A stretch of DNA of 64,000 nt from Hahella chejuensis KCTC 2396 (GCF_000012985.1 NC_007645.1:6164001-6228000), one strand, 5' to 3'; shown: positions 1-12,205, counted from the first letter of the stretch. Notes: generated from the letters alone by a model not told the origin. Translations and numbers: made by a program.

Positions 1-362
1 GCATCGACCACGCCCGCAACAGAAAGCAGTTCGGCCAGTCCATCGGCCGCAATCAGTCTATTTCGGACCGGCTGGTGGATATGAAGTTGCGCCTGGAAAC
101 CTCCCGACTCCTGCTGTATCGGGCTGGCTGGCTATACGACCAGGGCGAACCTTACGAGGAAGCCATCGCCCTCAGCAAACTCTGGATCTCCGAATGTTCC
201 GTGCTAAGCGGGCTGGACGCCATGCAGGTCTTTGGCGGCACGGGGGTTTCCAGCGCCGCCGGCGTTGACCGGCTGCTTCTGGATTCACTGCCATCGAGAA
301 TATTCTCGGGGACCTCTGAGATTCAGAAAGAGCTGATAGCCAGACATATGGGATTGCGCTGA
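1..362 (+). CDS. pigA: PigA-like L-prolyl-carrier-protein dehydrogenase (3' end only)
   Basis: Only the C-terminal ~119 codons are present; the gene begins outside the window and reads in frame from base 3. The C-terminal helical domain of an acyl-CoA dehydrogenase is clear: the ARNRKQFGQSIGRNQ segment at the start and the closing FSGTSEIQKELIARHMG segment, both typical of FAD-dependent acyl-CoA dehydrogenases. Its place directly ahead of pigB-pigN indicates PigA, which oxidises prolyl-S-PCP (made by PigI on PigG) to pyrrolyl-2-carboxyl-S-PCP in prodigiosin synthesis. The function is inferred from family and operon order; the FAD-binding N-terminus cannot be inspected here. Confidence 0.9.
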   Translation, partial: IDHARNRKQFGQSIGRNQSISDRLVDMKLRLETSRLLLYRAGWLYDQGEPYEEAIALSKLWISECSVLSGLDAMQVFGGTGVSSAAGVDRLLLDSLPSRIFSGTSEIQKELIARHMGLR

Positions 363-462
363 CGCAACATTTCATACGGTCTTAAAAAGGAAAATACGGG
401 AAAGGAAGTCTGTAGCAGCCCATTCGGCTGATTTGCCTGCATTACCCCGTCACTTGAGTTTT

Positions 463-482
463 GAAAGCCCTCACCGGCTTTC
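463..482 (+). other. Hairpin in the pigA-pigB spacer
   Basis: GAAAGCC and GGCTTTC form a perfect 7-bp stem with a 6-nt loop in the 232-nt gap after pigA. No clear T-run follows, so it may be an RNA-processing or attenuation structure rather than a true terminator. Nothing else is recognised in the gap. Confidence 0.45.
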
Positions 483-594
483 AGGGGCTGCTTTTGCCTT
501 ATGAAAAGCATCATCGCGCCAGCGCCCCTCACAAAACTGAAAACCAAGAGCCCGCACACTGACGGGCCACACTACAGCGAGCAGAGCAGATCCA

Positions 595-1008
595 ATGAAA
601 ATAGTGAAGATTCTCAGATACTTATTCGGCGCCCTCTATGTCATGGCGGGCGTCGCCAAGGCGTTTCCGCAAATTGAAGATGTCGGCGTCACGCTGCAAA
701 AAGCCGCCGCCGCCAACCAGGGAACCTGGCTGGCCGGTCTCAGCGAGTGGCTGGCGGGTAATGCGCAACTGATGGCTTGGATCAGCGGCATTGCGCTACT
801 CGCATCCGGTCTCTGTTATTTATTCAATCGCATGCTGATTCCCGCTGTCATCGGCCAATGCGTCATGCTGGCGGGCTTCGTCACCATACTCCACCGGGCG
901 TTTCCACAGATTGTGTTCGTGGATTTGATCTTTCTGATTGTCGCCCTGCTTGTCCTGTGGGAATCCGTCAATCAGAAGAAATCTCTGTACGCCCTGCCCC
1001 ACTATTAA
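595..1008 (+). CDS. DoxX-like small membrane protein, possible split-off N-terminal part of PigB
   Basis: This 137-residue, strongly hydrophobic protein has about four membrane segments (roughly residues 5-22, 55-78, 80-98 and 103-125) and resembles the DoxX/DoxD-like family. It lies between pigA and the FAD oxidoreductase pigB, in the same reading frame as pigB. Its last two codons and stop (CAC TAT TAA) run into the end of a dispersed repeat, so its C-terminus appears to be set by that repeat. As I recall, enterobacterial PigB is about 670 residues with an N-terminal membrane part, which would make this the detached membrane domain that anchors the MAP-forming oxidase. That comparison is from memory. 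A separate quinone-linked or electron-transfer role is an alternative. Confidence 0.6.
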   Translation: MKIVKILRYLFGALYVMAGVAKAFPQIEDVGVTLQKAAAANQGTWLAGLSEWLAGNAQLMAWISGIALLASGLCYLFNRMLIPAVIGQCVMLAGFVTILHRAFPQIVFVDLIFLIVALLVLWESVNQKKSLYALPHY

Positions 1009-1080
1009 TCCGACAGACAAATAGCGTCCCTCTATTTGTCTTTCATCAACAGGATCAGCGTATGTCAGGCCTTGACCGGA
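1001..1080 (-). repeat. Two-hairpin dispersed repeat, copy 1 (reverse orientation)
   Basis: It starts with ACTATTAATC, has arms GACAAATAG and CTATTTGTC around a 7-nt loop, and continues into a diverged second hairpin (CAGGATCAGCGTATGTCAGG). It matches the copies near 27.5, 32.2, 44.7 and 50.8 kb. It fills the gap between the small membrane gene and pigB and supplies the TAA stop of the former. Confidence 0.75.
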
Positions 1081-1116
1081 CTCATTTCAACTAAAACAAC
1101 GGAAAGGTAGGAACAG

Positions 1117-2814
1117 ATGGAATCACAAGACAACTCACAGTATGCAGGCGAAGCGCCTGTATTCCCCAGCAAAGACTTTGAATGCAATCAAGGCTCCTTT
1201 GACGACACGGACACCTCTCCCCCGCAACACGCCGGCGATTATGACGTTATTGTCGTCGGCGGCGGCATATCCGGACTGTCTTCCGCCTGGAAGCTGCGCG
1301 AGCGCAAGCTATTGGTGCTGGATCAACGGGATCGCTTCGGCGGCGCGGCGCGTCTGGAACAGCGGGATGGCCTGTTATACGCCAGCGGCGCCTCCTGCTT
1401 TCAGTTGCCCACCGGCCACAACGAAGTCTCTCACCTGCTGCAGGATCTGGACCTGTGGAACCAATGGCGCTCCACTGCGGAAGACACTCTGGTCATCTTT
1501 GACACCAAACGTCTGATGAAAGGTTTGGGGGAAGTCACCGCCGCCTTGTTGAAACAACCCAAAGAATTACTGAAGCCTGCAGTCTGGGGACTGACCGCCA
1601 ATCTGCTGTACAGCGCCATGTCCGGCAAACCGTTCATCTCCGCGGAGAAGAAGCTGGGCGATCCCATGTTCGCCGACTTATTCCAATATCTTAATCGATT
1701 CACTCCTGATTCCGGCAAACACCCCGCCATGCCTTGGCGGGAAGGCTGCGACTGGACGCGGGAGGAGATGGAGTTGTTCGATTCCGTTTCTCTGCATGAT
1801 TTGCTGTTCGACCCGGCCACGCGACGCTCCCTGCCGCAGGACCTGATTCCCAGACACCGCTTTGGTTCATTAGTGAAAGACGCCGTGGAAACCACGCTGC
1901 GCGTAGAGTGCCTTGCCATCAAAGATGTCTCCGCCTACGTCGGCCTGCATTTCCTGGTGGGATATCTTTATCGTCCTCTGGTCACCTTTCCCGGCGGCAA
2001 CGGCTACATCGCGGACCGCATACGTCAGCGTCTGATGAGCACAGGTTCCTGTAAGTTCAAGGCAGGTTCCCGGGCCTATTCCATCACTCAGAATCAGGAA
2101 GGCGTAAAAGTCTGTTTCCAGCAGGAAGGCAAAAATTATTACGCCAACGCCAATGCGCTGATCTGGGCCGGAGCCAAACACGCCGCCGTGTCAGTGGTGG
2201 ATGGCTTACCACAACAGCAAAAAGCCGCCATCGCAGAAATTGAACACCGGGATTACGCCATCGCCGGGGTGTACCTGAAAAAAGCGGCGCTGGCCAATTA
2301 CTTCGGCGGCTACGTCATCGAAGGCGATATCGGCGGCCGCTACCCCAATAGCTGGTGCCGCAGCGGCGTCTGCCTGGCGGCGAACTGGAAAGACCCGTCC
2401 TACGCCGGCGGCCTCGGCGTACTCACTCTGCTGAAGCCCATTTCCGGCGCCGCAGACCAGGGCAAATTGGGCAAAGCCGACTTCCGCAATCTGCAGCAAA
2501 CCGCCTACGGTGAGGTACGCGACATGCTGGTCGCCACCGGCCACTCCCCCGACCTGATTGAAGACATCAAATTATGGCGCTGGCCCCATGGTCTGGTGGT
2601 ATCCAAAGTAGGCCAAATGAAACATGACGTGTTCGTCAACGCCTCTCAGCCCGTCGGCGCAGTGTTCTTCGCCAATCAGGACAGCGTCGGCATGGGCAAT
2701 ATGGAAAGCGCCATCTGGGCGGGCTGTCACGCCGCGGAACAGGTGCGTCGACACTTCCGCTCCCACAGCAGCGTCGTCTCCCATATCGGCGACTACGCAG
2801 CGACCCAGAGCTAG
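1117..2814 (+). CDS. pigB: PigB-like FAD-dependent oxidoreductase
   Basis: This 565-residue flavoprotein belongs to the amine-oxidase/phytoene-desaturase superfamily. A Rossmann FAD motif (VIVVGGGISGLSSAW) begins near residue 46, after a low-complexity N-terminus of ~40 residues, and is followed by the RFGGAARLEQRDG segment typical of these enzymes. The C-terminus carries the second FAD-contacting region (FFANQDSVGMGNMESAIWAG). In prodigiosin synthesis PigB oxidises the dihydropyrrole H2MAP to 2-methyl-3-n-amylpyrrole (MAP). The position between pigA and pigC supports this. The protein is shorter than the PigB length I recall; the missing N-terminal membrane part is probably the separate upstream gene. 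The ATG has an AGG-type ribosome site (ggaaaggtagg) ~7 nt upstream. Confidence 0.9.
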   Translation: MESQDNSQYAGEAPVFPSKDFECNQGSFDDTDTSPPQHAGDYDVIVVGGGISGLSSAWKLRERKLLVLDQRDRFGGAARLEQRDGLLYASGASCFQLPTGHNEVSHLLQDLDLWNQWRSTAEDTLVIFDTKRLMKGLGEVTAALLKQPKELLKPAVWGLTANLLYSAMSGKPFISAEKKLGDPMFADLFQYLNRFTPDSGKHPAMPWREGCDWTREEMELFDSVSLHDLLFDPATRRSLPQDLIPRHRFGSLVKDAVETTLRVECLAIKDVSAYVGLHFLVGYLYRPLVTFPGGNGYIADRIRQRLMSTGSCKFKAGSRAYSITQNQEGVKVCFQQEGKNYYANANALIWAGAKHAAVSVVDGLPQQQKAAIAEIEHRDYAIAGVYLKKAALANYFGGYVIEGDIGGRYPNSWCRSGVCLAANWKDPSYAGGLGVLTLLKPISGAADQGKLGKADFRNLQQTAYGEVRDMLVATGHSPDLIEDIKLWRWPHGLVVSKVGQMKHDVFVNASQPVGAVFFANQDSVGMGNMESAIWAGCHAAEQVRRHFRSHSSVVSHIGDYAATQS

Positions 2815-2840
2815 ACGCCAACCAAGGAAAGGGAACTGAC

Positions 2841-5567
2841 ATGACATACGATTCGCATATTGTTGAAGTCTCCGGACAACAGAACTCCAACGCGCAGAGC
2901 CTGGGAGGCAAAGCCAGCTCGCTGAATACGCTGGCGGCGGCGGGGTTCCCCGTACCCAGGGCGTATTGTCTGACCGTGGACGCTTACGCCTCCTTCCTGC
3001 GCGAGTCAGGACTGGACCAATGGATCAGCGGTCTGGATCAACAGGACGCCAGCGCCTTTACGCAAATCCGCCAGCGTATTGAGGAAACGCAACTGCCCTC
3101 CTCGTTGCGTCAGGCGATCATCGGCGCGTACAAGGACATCGGGGCGGAACGCGTCGCCGTGCGCTCCTCCGCCATCAGCGAGGACAGCGAAGAACACTCC
3201 TTTGCAGGCCAGTACGACACCTATCTGCATGTAGAAAACGAAGAAACGCTGGTGGACTGCGTAAAGCGCTGCTGGGGGTCTTTCTGGACAGAGCGCGCGC
3301 ACGCTTACGAAGGCCGTCAGGATCAACGCCGCCGCAGCAGCGACGCCGACGCCCCCATGCAAGGCATCGCCGTGGTGATTCAGGCCATGATCGATGCAGA
3401 CGCCGCCGGCGTATTGTTCACCGCCGATCCCCTGAACGGCGACCCGCAACGCACGGTGATCGAATCCTGTTGGGGGCTGGGCGAAGGCGTCGTATCGGGC
3501 CAGGTGACGACCGACACTTTCGTCATCGACAATCAGAAAATGGAGCTGCTGGAGCAAACCCTGCGGGAAAAACCGCTGATGTCCACCCGCGCGGAGAACG
3601 GCGGCGTCTGCCTGCGAAAAACTGCAGAAAATAAAATCCGCGCCCCCACCCTCAACGAAAATGAAGCTCTGGCCCTGGCGGGCTACGCCAACGCCATTCG
3701 CAGTCATTATGGACGGGAGATGGATATTGAGTGGGCGCTGAAGGACGGTAAGATCTGGATTCTGCAGGCGCGCCCCATCACCGTCACGCCAACCAACAGC
3801 GACAACCGGCTGTTTGCGGACGCAGATGAGAGCAACAGCTACATACGCGATAACGCACTGTTCTCGCGTATGGATACCGGCGAGATCGTCACCGGACTGA
3901 TGACGCCGCTGGGGCTGTCGTTCTGCCGCTTCTACCAGCACAACGTACATGGCCCCGCAATCAAAACCATGGGGTTACTGGATATCGGCGATTCTCAGCA
4001 TTACATGGGATATCTGCAGGGACATGTGTATCTCAACATTTCCGCATCAGCGATGTTGCTGACCCAATGCCCGCCAACCCGGGATGCATTGAAGTTCACC
4101 AAACGTTACTCTACGGAGGAAGTGGACCTGAACTTCTACACCAACCCCTACGGCAAAGCGCCGCAAGGACTGCAGTATCTCAAGAGCGCGGGCTACTGGA
4201 CGCTGTATCAGGTGCGCAATCTTGTGACTGCGGAACGCACCGTGCGCGACATGATCTCATTGCGCAAGCGAGAGACCGAACGCTTCCTGAAGCTGGATCT
4301 CAGCGCCATGTCGCTGGGCGAGCTGAATGCGGAACTGCAACGCATCGACCGCTATTTCCTGGAATCCTGCGCCGCCTACATGCCGTTTTTTCTACAGTCA
4401 TTCGCACTGTATGACGCCCTCGCGGAGTTATGTGAGAAGTGGCTCGGCGACACTGGCAAAGGGTTACAGAATCGCATCAAAGCGTCTCTCAGCAACCTGC
4501 GCACCATCGAAGTGACGCGCGGCGTCTGTGATCTGGCGGCCTCCGTCCAACGTTCAAGCCACTTGCGCCAACTGGTTCTGGAGACGCCTTTGGAGCAATT
4601 GGCGCAGGCGCTGCAGAACGACGACGAAGGCGCGCGCTTCTGGAACAATGATTTCATGGCGTTCCTGCGCGACTATGGCGCCCGCGGGCGTCAGGAGTTT
4701 GAACTCAGCATACCCCGTTGGGCCGACGACCCCAGTTATCTGCTGCAGGTGATTCGTATGTACCTGACCAGCGACGTGCAGTTGGAGTCGCGGCTGGAAG
4801 AGATCGATCGCAAACGGGACGACGACACCCGCGCCTTGCTGTCCGGCCTGCCCTTGCGCATTCGTCTGTTGTTCAAGTTCGTCATCTCCACCTACGCCAA
4901 AATGGCGGAGCGACGCGAAGCCACCCGGCCCACTTATATCGCGCAAACCTGGTTCTACCGCAAAATCATCGTCGAAGTCATGCGCCGCCTCAGTGCGGAG
5001 AAAGTGCTGAAAATGGAGGACTTGCCTTACATCGACTTCAACGAGCTGCGCGACTATGTGGCGGGAAGAAAATCCGCGCAACAGGCTTTCTCCGCAGAAC
5101 TGATTGAGCGTAACCGACGCAGTCACTTGCTGAACCAGCGTCTGCAGGAACCGCCCATGGCGATTGTCGGCGGACATGAACCCCGCCGGGAAACCGCGGA
5201 AACAACGCCCACAGATGACAACCAGGTGTTCCAGGGCATCGGCGCCAGTCCCGGCGTCGCCATGGGCCGCGCCCGCGTGATCACCGATCTGCCGCGGCAG
5301 GCGGAGGAGTTTCAGCAAGGCGAGATACTGGTGGCCCGTTTCACCGACGCCTCCTGGACGCCGCTGTTCGTGCTCGCCGCCGGGGTTGTCGCCGACGTGG
5401 GGTCGATGTTATCGCACAGCTCCATCGTGTCCCGGGAGTTCGGCATCCCCGCCATCGTCAACACCAAAACCACCACTCGCCGCATCCGCACCGGAGATAT
5501 GCTCTATCTCGACGGAGACGCAGGCGTCGTACGCATAGAAGAACGCAAGGAGGACGCCAGTCAGTAG
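2841..5567 (+). CDS. pigC: PigC prodigiosin-condensing enzyme (PEP-synthase-like)
   Basis: This 908-residue protein catalyses the final ATP-dependent condensation of MBC with MAP to give prodigiosin. The N-terminal ~320 residues form the ATP-grasp/PEP-synthase nucleotide-binding domain (VRSSAISEDSEEHSFAGQYD, then IQAMIDADAAGVLFTADP). The central ~400 residues are specific to the PigC/RedH family. The C-terminus is a PEP-utilising mobile domain with a phosphohistidine-type motif (SMLSHSSIVSREFGIPA; His859). Length agrees with known PigC proteins. The gene lies 26 nt after pigB with AAGGAAAGGGAA as ribosome site. All catalytic landmarks are present, so the enzyme appears intact. Confidence 0.95.
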   Translation: MTYDSHIVEVSGQQNSNAQSLGGKASSLNTLAAAGFPVPRAYCLTVDAYASFLRESGLDQWISGLDQQDASAFTQIRQRIEETQLPSSLRQAIIGAYKDIGAERVAVRSSAISEDSEEHSFAGQYDTYLHVENEETLVDCVKRCWGSFWTERAHAYEGRQDQRRRSSDADAPMQGIAVVIQAMIDADAAGVLFTADPLNGDPQRTVIESCWGLGEGVVSGQVTTDTFVIDNQKMELLEQTLREKPLMSTRAENGGVCLRKTAENKIRAPTLNENEALALAGYANAIRSHYGREMDIEWALKDGKIWILQARPITVTPTNSDNRLFADADESNSYIRDNALFSRMDTGEIVTGLMTPLGLSFCRFYQHNVHGPAIKTMGLLDIGDSQHYMGYLQGHVYLNISASAMLLTQCPPTRDALKFTKRYSTEEVDLNFYTNPYGKAPQGLQYLKSAGYWTLYQVRNLVTAERTVRDMISLRKRETERFLKLDLSAMSLGELNAELQRIDRYFLESCAAYMPFFLQSFALYDALAELCEKWLGDTGKGLQNRIKASLSNLRTIEVTRGVCDLAASVQRSSHLRQLVLETPLEQLAQALQNDDEGARFWNNDFMAFLRDYGARGRQEFELSIPRWADDPSYLLQVIRMYLTSDVQLESRLEEIDRKRDDDTRALLSGLPLRIRLLFKFVISTYAKMAERREATRPTYIAQTWFYRKIIVEVMRRLSAEKVLKMEDLPYIDFNELRDYVAGRKSAQQAFSAELIERNRRSHLLNQRLQEPPMAIVGGHEPRRETAETTPTDDNQVFQGIGASPGVAMGRARVITDLPRQAEEFQQGEILVARFTDASWTPLFVLAAGVVADVGSMLSHSSIVSREFGIPAIVNTKTTTRRIRTGDMLYLDGDAGVVRIEERKEDASQ

Positions 5568-5771
5568 ATATCCGCCAGACAAAAAGATGCAATGAGCGTA
5601 GCGGCCCGCCACAGACACAAAAATAAGCCGCTTTGATTTTGCGTTAATGAAACATCGACCTCAGCCAAGTTGTAGTCCGGCTGCAGACAGATTCCAGCTA
5701 GCAGGGATCAGGGGCTTCTTTGCGCCTGAAAAAATCCCTGGAACAGTGACGAAAATAGAGGGAGATTGATT

Positions 5772-8249
5772 ATGGAAATTACGATAGGGGTCATCGTCGT
5801 CACCCGCAGTCGCGGTTTTTTCGAAACCGGACTCAGCGTTTTGAGCGACATTCGCGGTGAAGTATTCCAGCAAGTATCTCTGGATGCGGATATCGAATTC
5901 GAGGAAAAGCTGCCCAGCACGCACCCCGTTTATGAAGAAGCCCGCGACAAGGCGGTGCGTTTCCTTGGTAAGCGCAAGGAGCGCATTTCCATGCGGGTGA
6001 TCCAGGCGGACAGCCTTGCGCGAGCGCAGGATAAAATCCTGCAGGCGCCCCTGCTCGGAACCAACTTCCAAGTGGGCATGGTGTACGTCGACTACGCCGA
6101 TCCCCAGTTTGAAGATCTGGCTCCGCAGCAGATCGACGCGCAGTTACGGGACTTCTACGCGGTATTGCGGCAGGCGGACATTCCCGTCTTCCAGTCCTCA
6201 TTTTCGACTGTGGTGTACACCCTGCCGCAACGTCCGCGCATACGGCACCAGCCGATGGAATACATTGAGCGCCAGCTCCCGGACGACCGCTCCCTGCTGC
6301 AAGCGGACCTGCTGTGTCTATGGATGGATTTCTTTGAAATGAGTTACGCCAACCGCCGCGTCAAGCCCGCGGCCCGGGTGCTGCCCCACAACACTTTGGG
6401 GGAGCATCTGATCAACTTCCTTAGCGCACGGGCGGGCTCGGAGTGGCTGGGCTTCTATTTCACCGGCTCGCTGGTCTCCAACATGATCAACTATCTGGAG
6501 CAAGAAGCTGCGCATCGTGATGTATTGTTGCTGCGCGGCCCCAGCGAGCACAGTCTGGCCTGCGGCGCAATGGCCAACTGGCAGCTGTATCGCCGTCCCT
6601 TTTTGATCGTGGTCACCAGCGGCATGATCGACGAATTCAAAGGCACTATCGCCAACCTGCGGGAAGCGCGGGCGCAAGGATTCATCGTCTGCGCGGAAAA
6701 CCGCCACGATCAATGGTTCGCCTTTCAGGGCACAGTGTCAGCGGAGGAAGATTCACGGGAGGTGATTAAAGCCCGCGGACTGCCCTGCCTGTACCTCAAC
6801 GACGTCGATCGCCTGCAGGAGGACCTGCAGAAGGCGATGGAGCTGTACGACGCCAAACGCGGTCCAGTGGTGCTGCTGGCCACCCAGGCGGTGCTGGAAG
6901 CCTGCAGCCGCTTCGACATTGCTTATCCGCCCGCGCCGGAAGCGCCGTCGGACACCATTCCAGAATCAGTCCAGCCGGTGCTGGATCAAGTCATGTCACT
7001 GCTCAATGACGGCCCGGACAAGCTGGTCTGGCAGTGCGGCGCCATGGATGAAGAAGAACTGGAGCTGACCCTGTCCATCGCAGAGCGCGCAGGGGTTGCG
7101 CTGGTGGACTCACTCACCTATCCCGGCTCGGTACCCAAGTTCCGTCATTGCCAGCGTAATCGCAATTATCTGGGCGCCTTGGCGGTCTATGGCTACAGCC
7201 CGCGGGTGTACAACTTCCTGCACACCAACGACAAAATGAATCCGCAGTCCGAGCAGTGCCTGTTTTTCATCAAGAGCAAGCTGCATCAGGTGTGCACGCC
7301 CTTCTCCGATGGTCGCCTGCAACGCAAGCTGCAAATTGTGCAGTTAACTGATAATCCCGAGCATATTTCGCCTTATACCGACTTCCCGCTGGTGCTGGAG
7401 CACAAGCAGTTTCTCCGCTACGTGGACAAGCACCTGGCCCCGTCGCCGGAGCTGGTGGCGCGCCGCTATCAAGCCATTGCTTCCGTGCCTGACTCGCCCT
7501 CGGATATGGCGAGCCGCCTTCCAACCACGCCCATGACGCCGAACTATTTCTTCGCCCGCCTCAACAAGCTGATGGAGAAACTGATCGTCGAGCATGGCTA
7601 CGACTACACCGGTCTGTATGACGTCGGACGCTGCGGCATTTCAGCCGTGCGCAATCTGGCGCGCACCCGTCGCGGATTTTCCGGCTGGTATGGGCGCGCG
7701 TTGATGGGCGATGCGCTCATGGCCAGCATCAGTCTGGCGTTCACCAGCCCTTCCAACGTGGTGGCGTTCATCGGAGACGGCGCCAAAGGGCTCACTCCCG
7801 ACGTACTCCCCTCGCTGTTGGAGAACGCCTTGAGCTATCCCGGCCGCATGAACCGCAATCTCACCATTTTCTATTTCTGCAATGGCGGGCATTCGGTCAT
7901 CAACACCTATCAGGAACGCATTCTGTTTAATTACACCTCGCGGCAAATGCGCCTGGTCAATGTCACCGATCAGGATTGGGAGGACGAACTGGGCGGGCTG
8001 CGCTTCACCTCGCGCACGCTGACCACATTCGACCCGGCGGCGCTGACGTCCGCGCTGTTGCGCCCTGGTTGCGTCAACTTATTCTCGGTGATGGTCTCCC
8101 ACAACAACGAAGGCGACGGCATCAGTCTGGCCACCGCCACCGGCTGGCAGCGCGACCCGGCCACTCAGCCGCAAGCTGAAGCGAAAGCACAAACGGCAAC
8201 GGGAACGGATACAGAAACGGATAAAGAAAGCGCGCAGCCTGTCGTTTAG
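5772..8249 (+). CDS. pigD: PigD thiamine-diphosphate-dependent 3-acetyloctanal synthase
   Basis: This 825-residue ThDP enzyme of the acetolactate-synthase/SEPHCHC-synthase superfamily performs the first MAP-pathway step. It decarboxylates pyruvate and adds the acetyl unit to 2-octenal (Stetter-type) to give 3-acetyloctanal. The C-terminal ThDP motif is visible: GDG at residues 668-670 and, about 30 residues later, FCNGGHS. A pyrimidine-binding-type domain and central domain lie upstream. The chosen ATG is preceded by GGGAG with 8-nt spacing; an in-frame TTG six bases earlier is less likely. The C-terminal ~25 residues (KAQTATGTDTETDKES) are low-complexity and probably disordered. A 204-nt spacer separates it from pigC. 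Confidence 0.95.
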   Translation: MEITIGVIVVTRSRGFFETGLSVLSDIRGEVFQQVSLDADIEFEEKLPSTHPVYEEARDKAVRFLGKRKERISMRVIQADSLARAQDKILQAPLLGTNFQVGMVYVDYADPQFEDLAPQQIDAQLRDFYAVLRQADIPVFQSSFSTVVYTLPQRPRIRHQPMEYIERQLPDDRSLLQADLLCLWMDFFEMSYANRRVKPAARVLPHNTLGEHLINFLSARAGSEWLGFYFTGSLVSNMINYLEQEAAHRDVLLLRGPSEHSLACGAMANWQLYRRPFLIVVTSGMIDEFKGTIANLREARAQGFIVCAENRHDQWFAFQGTVSAEEDSREVIKARGLPCLYLNDVDRLQEDLQKAMELYDAKRGPVVLLATQAVLEACSRFDIAYPPAPEAPSDTIPESVQPVLDQVMSLLNDGPDKLVWQCGAMDEEELELTLSIAERAGVALVDSLTYPGSVPKFRHCQRNRNYLGALAVYGYSPRVYNFLHTNDKMNPQSEQCLFFIKSKLHQVCTPFSDGRLQRKLQIVQLTDNPEHISPYTDFPLVLEHKQFLRYVDKHLAPSPELVARRYQAIASVPDSPSDMASRLPTTPMTPNYFFARLNKLMEKLIVEHGYDYTGLYDVGRCGISAVRNLARTRRGFSGWYGRALMGDALMASISLAFTSPSNVVAFIGDGAKGLTPDVLPSLLENALSYPGRMNRNLTIFYFCNGGHSVINTYQERILFNYTSRQMRLVNVTDQDWEDELGGLRFTSRTLTTFDPAALTSALLRPGCVNLFSVMVSHNNEGDGISLATATGWQRDPATQPQAEAKAQTATGTDTETDKESAQPVV

Positions 8250-10829
<2,580 letters not shown>

Positions 10830-10861
10830 GCAACGATTTTTGAACGGATGGAGAGATAGCG

Positions 10862-11881
10862 ATGGAAATTAGCAAAGACCAGATTGTTGACCTGATGATG
10901 GGTTTCTTCAAAACCAAAACACTGACAGCCGCCTTCGACCTGGGGCTGTTCGACGCCATGGCGGAGGGCCCCGCCTCACTGGAGGACATCTGCGCCCGCG
11001 CCAATGCGCCGGTCGCGTCGGGCAAGCGCATGTTGATCGCCCTGCACGCGATGGGGTTGCTGCAACGCGAGGGAGACGCCTATTCCCTGGCTCCGGGCGC
11101 TGCGCCCTACTTGGTCAGCCAGTCTCCGCAATGGCTGGGATGGCTGGGCCGCCACATCGATGCGTTCCTGTATCCGCTGTGGTCCTACACCGCCCAGGCG
11201 GTGCGCGACGACAAAGATCAACGGGAGGCGGTGTTCGGCGACAAGCGCAGTTGGTTCGATATCCTGTATCAGAACCCTTCCGACGTGACGGACTTTCAGG
11301 AGTTCCTGGGTATCTTCGCCAAGCCCTTTATTGACGGTATGGTGGAAGGCGTGGACTTTTCCGCCTACAGCCGCTTCATGGACATTGGCAGCGGCGTCGG
11401 CAGTTTGCCCGTCGCCGTGGCGGAAGCCTGCCCACACCTGGAGATCGCCATCTGTGAATTGCCCAAAGCGGCCTGCTACGTGCGCGACAAAATCATGTCC
11501 GGCGAGTTCGCTGACCGCATTGATGTGGTCGAAGGCGATGTCATCGCCGGAACCATCCCACAGCAGGAGTACGACCTGATCCATCTGGGCTGGATGTTGC
11601 ACGACTACGCCCCTGACACGCAGTTGCAGATTCTGCGCAACATTTACGACGCCCTGCCGGCAGGCGGCGTCTTCATGGCCAGTGAAACGCCCCTGGACGA
11701 AGACGAAAGCGGCCCCCTGTTCACCTCCCTGCTCTCCATCAACATGCTGGTGTCCACGGATGGCGGTGTGGAGTCCACGGCGCAGCAGTATATGCAGCGC
11801 TTTGAAGAGGCCGGGTTCAGCAACGTGAGAGTGCTGCGCATCAACGGACCGCGCACGTTATTCGTCGGAGAAAAAGTCTGA
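10862..11881 (+). CDS. pigF: PigF S-adenosylmethionine O-methyltransferase
   Basis: This 339-residue methyltransferase has a winged-helix dimerisation domain (residues ~1-100) and a class I SAM domain with the glycine-rich motif FMDIGSGVGSLPVA near residues 173-186, as in the O-methyltransferase 2 family. In prodigiosin synthesis PigF methylates the hydroxyl of the bipyrrole (HBC) to give 4-methoxy-2,2'-bipyrrole-5-carbaldehyde (MBC), together with the membrane protein PigN. The ribosome site GGAGAG lies ~7 nt before ATG. A tight GC hairpin follows the stop codon. Confidence 0.93.
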   Translation: MEISKDQIVDLMMGFFKTKTLTAAFDLGLFDAMAEGPASLEDICARANAPVASGKRMLIALHAMGLLQREGDAYSLAPGAAPYLVSQSPQWLGWLGRHIDAFLYPLWSYTAQAVRDDKDQREAVFGDKRSWFDILYQNPSDVTDFQEFLGIFAKPFIDGMVEGVDFSAYSRFMDIGSGVGSLPVAVAEACPHLEIAICELPKAACYVRDKIMSGEFADRIDVVEGDVIAGTIPQQEYDLIHLGWMLHDYAPDTQLQILRNIYDALPAGGVFMASETPLDEDESGPLFTSLLSINMLVSTDGGVESTAQQYMQRFEEAGFSNVRVLRINGPRTLFVGEKV

Positions 11882-11884
11882 CAA

Positions 11885-11900
11885 ACGGGCTCCGGCCCGT
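11885..11900 (+). other. GC-rich tetraloop hairpin after pigF
   Basis: ACGGGC-TCCG-GCCCGT is a perfect 6-bp stem with a 4-nt loop just 3 nt after the pigF stop. No T-tract follows, so it may stabilise or process mRNA ahead of the small carrier gene pigG rather than terminate. Confidence 0.45.
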
Positions 11901-11932
11901 CTTCCAGTCCCCCTCAAAAAGGAAGATGCACA

Positions 11933-12175
11933 ATGCTAGAGAACACATTATTAACCTACATTTCCGAGAATTATCTGGGCTCGGACGATGAGGGGTTCAA
12001 TGCGGACACCCCCATTCTGGAGCTCAATATCATCGATTCCGGCTCCCTGTTCGATCTGGTGGATTTACTGCGGCGGGAAACCGGCGCGTCAATTCCCCTC
12101 AATCAGGTTACCCCCGGCAACTTCGCCTCCGTGCGCAAGATGGTGGATCTGGTCACGCGCCTGCAACAACACTAG
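11933..12175 (+). CDS. pigG: PigG peptidyl carrier protein
   Basis: This 80-residue acidic carrier protein has its phosphopantetheine site at Ser36 in LNIIDSGSLFDLVDLL. It carries proline loaded by PigI, which is oxidised by PigA to the pyrrolyl thioester and then handed to the ketosynthase PigJ. It needs activation by PigL. A strong AAGGAAG ribosome site lies before ATG. Length is normal for a free-standing PCP. Confidence 0.93.
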   Translation: MLENTLLTYISENYLGSDDEGFNADTPILELNIIDSGSLFDLVDLLRRETGASIPLNQVTPGNFASVRKMVDLVTRLQQH

Positions 12176-12205
12176 CCCCGAATATTCAAGGAATGAGGTT
12201 ACACC

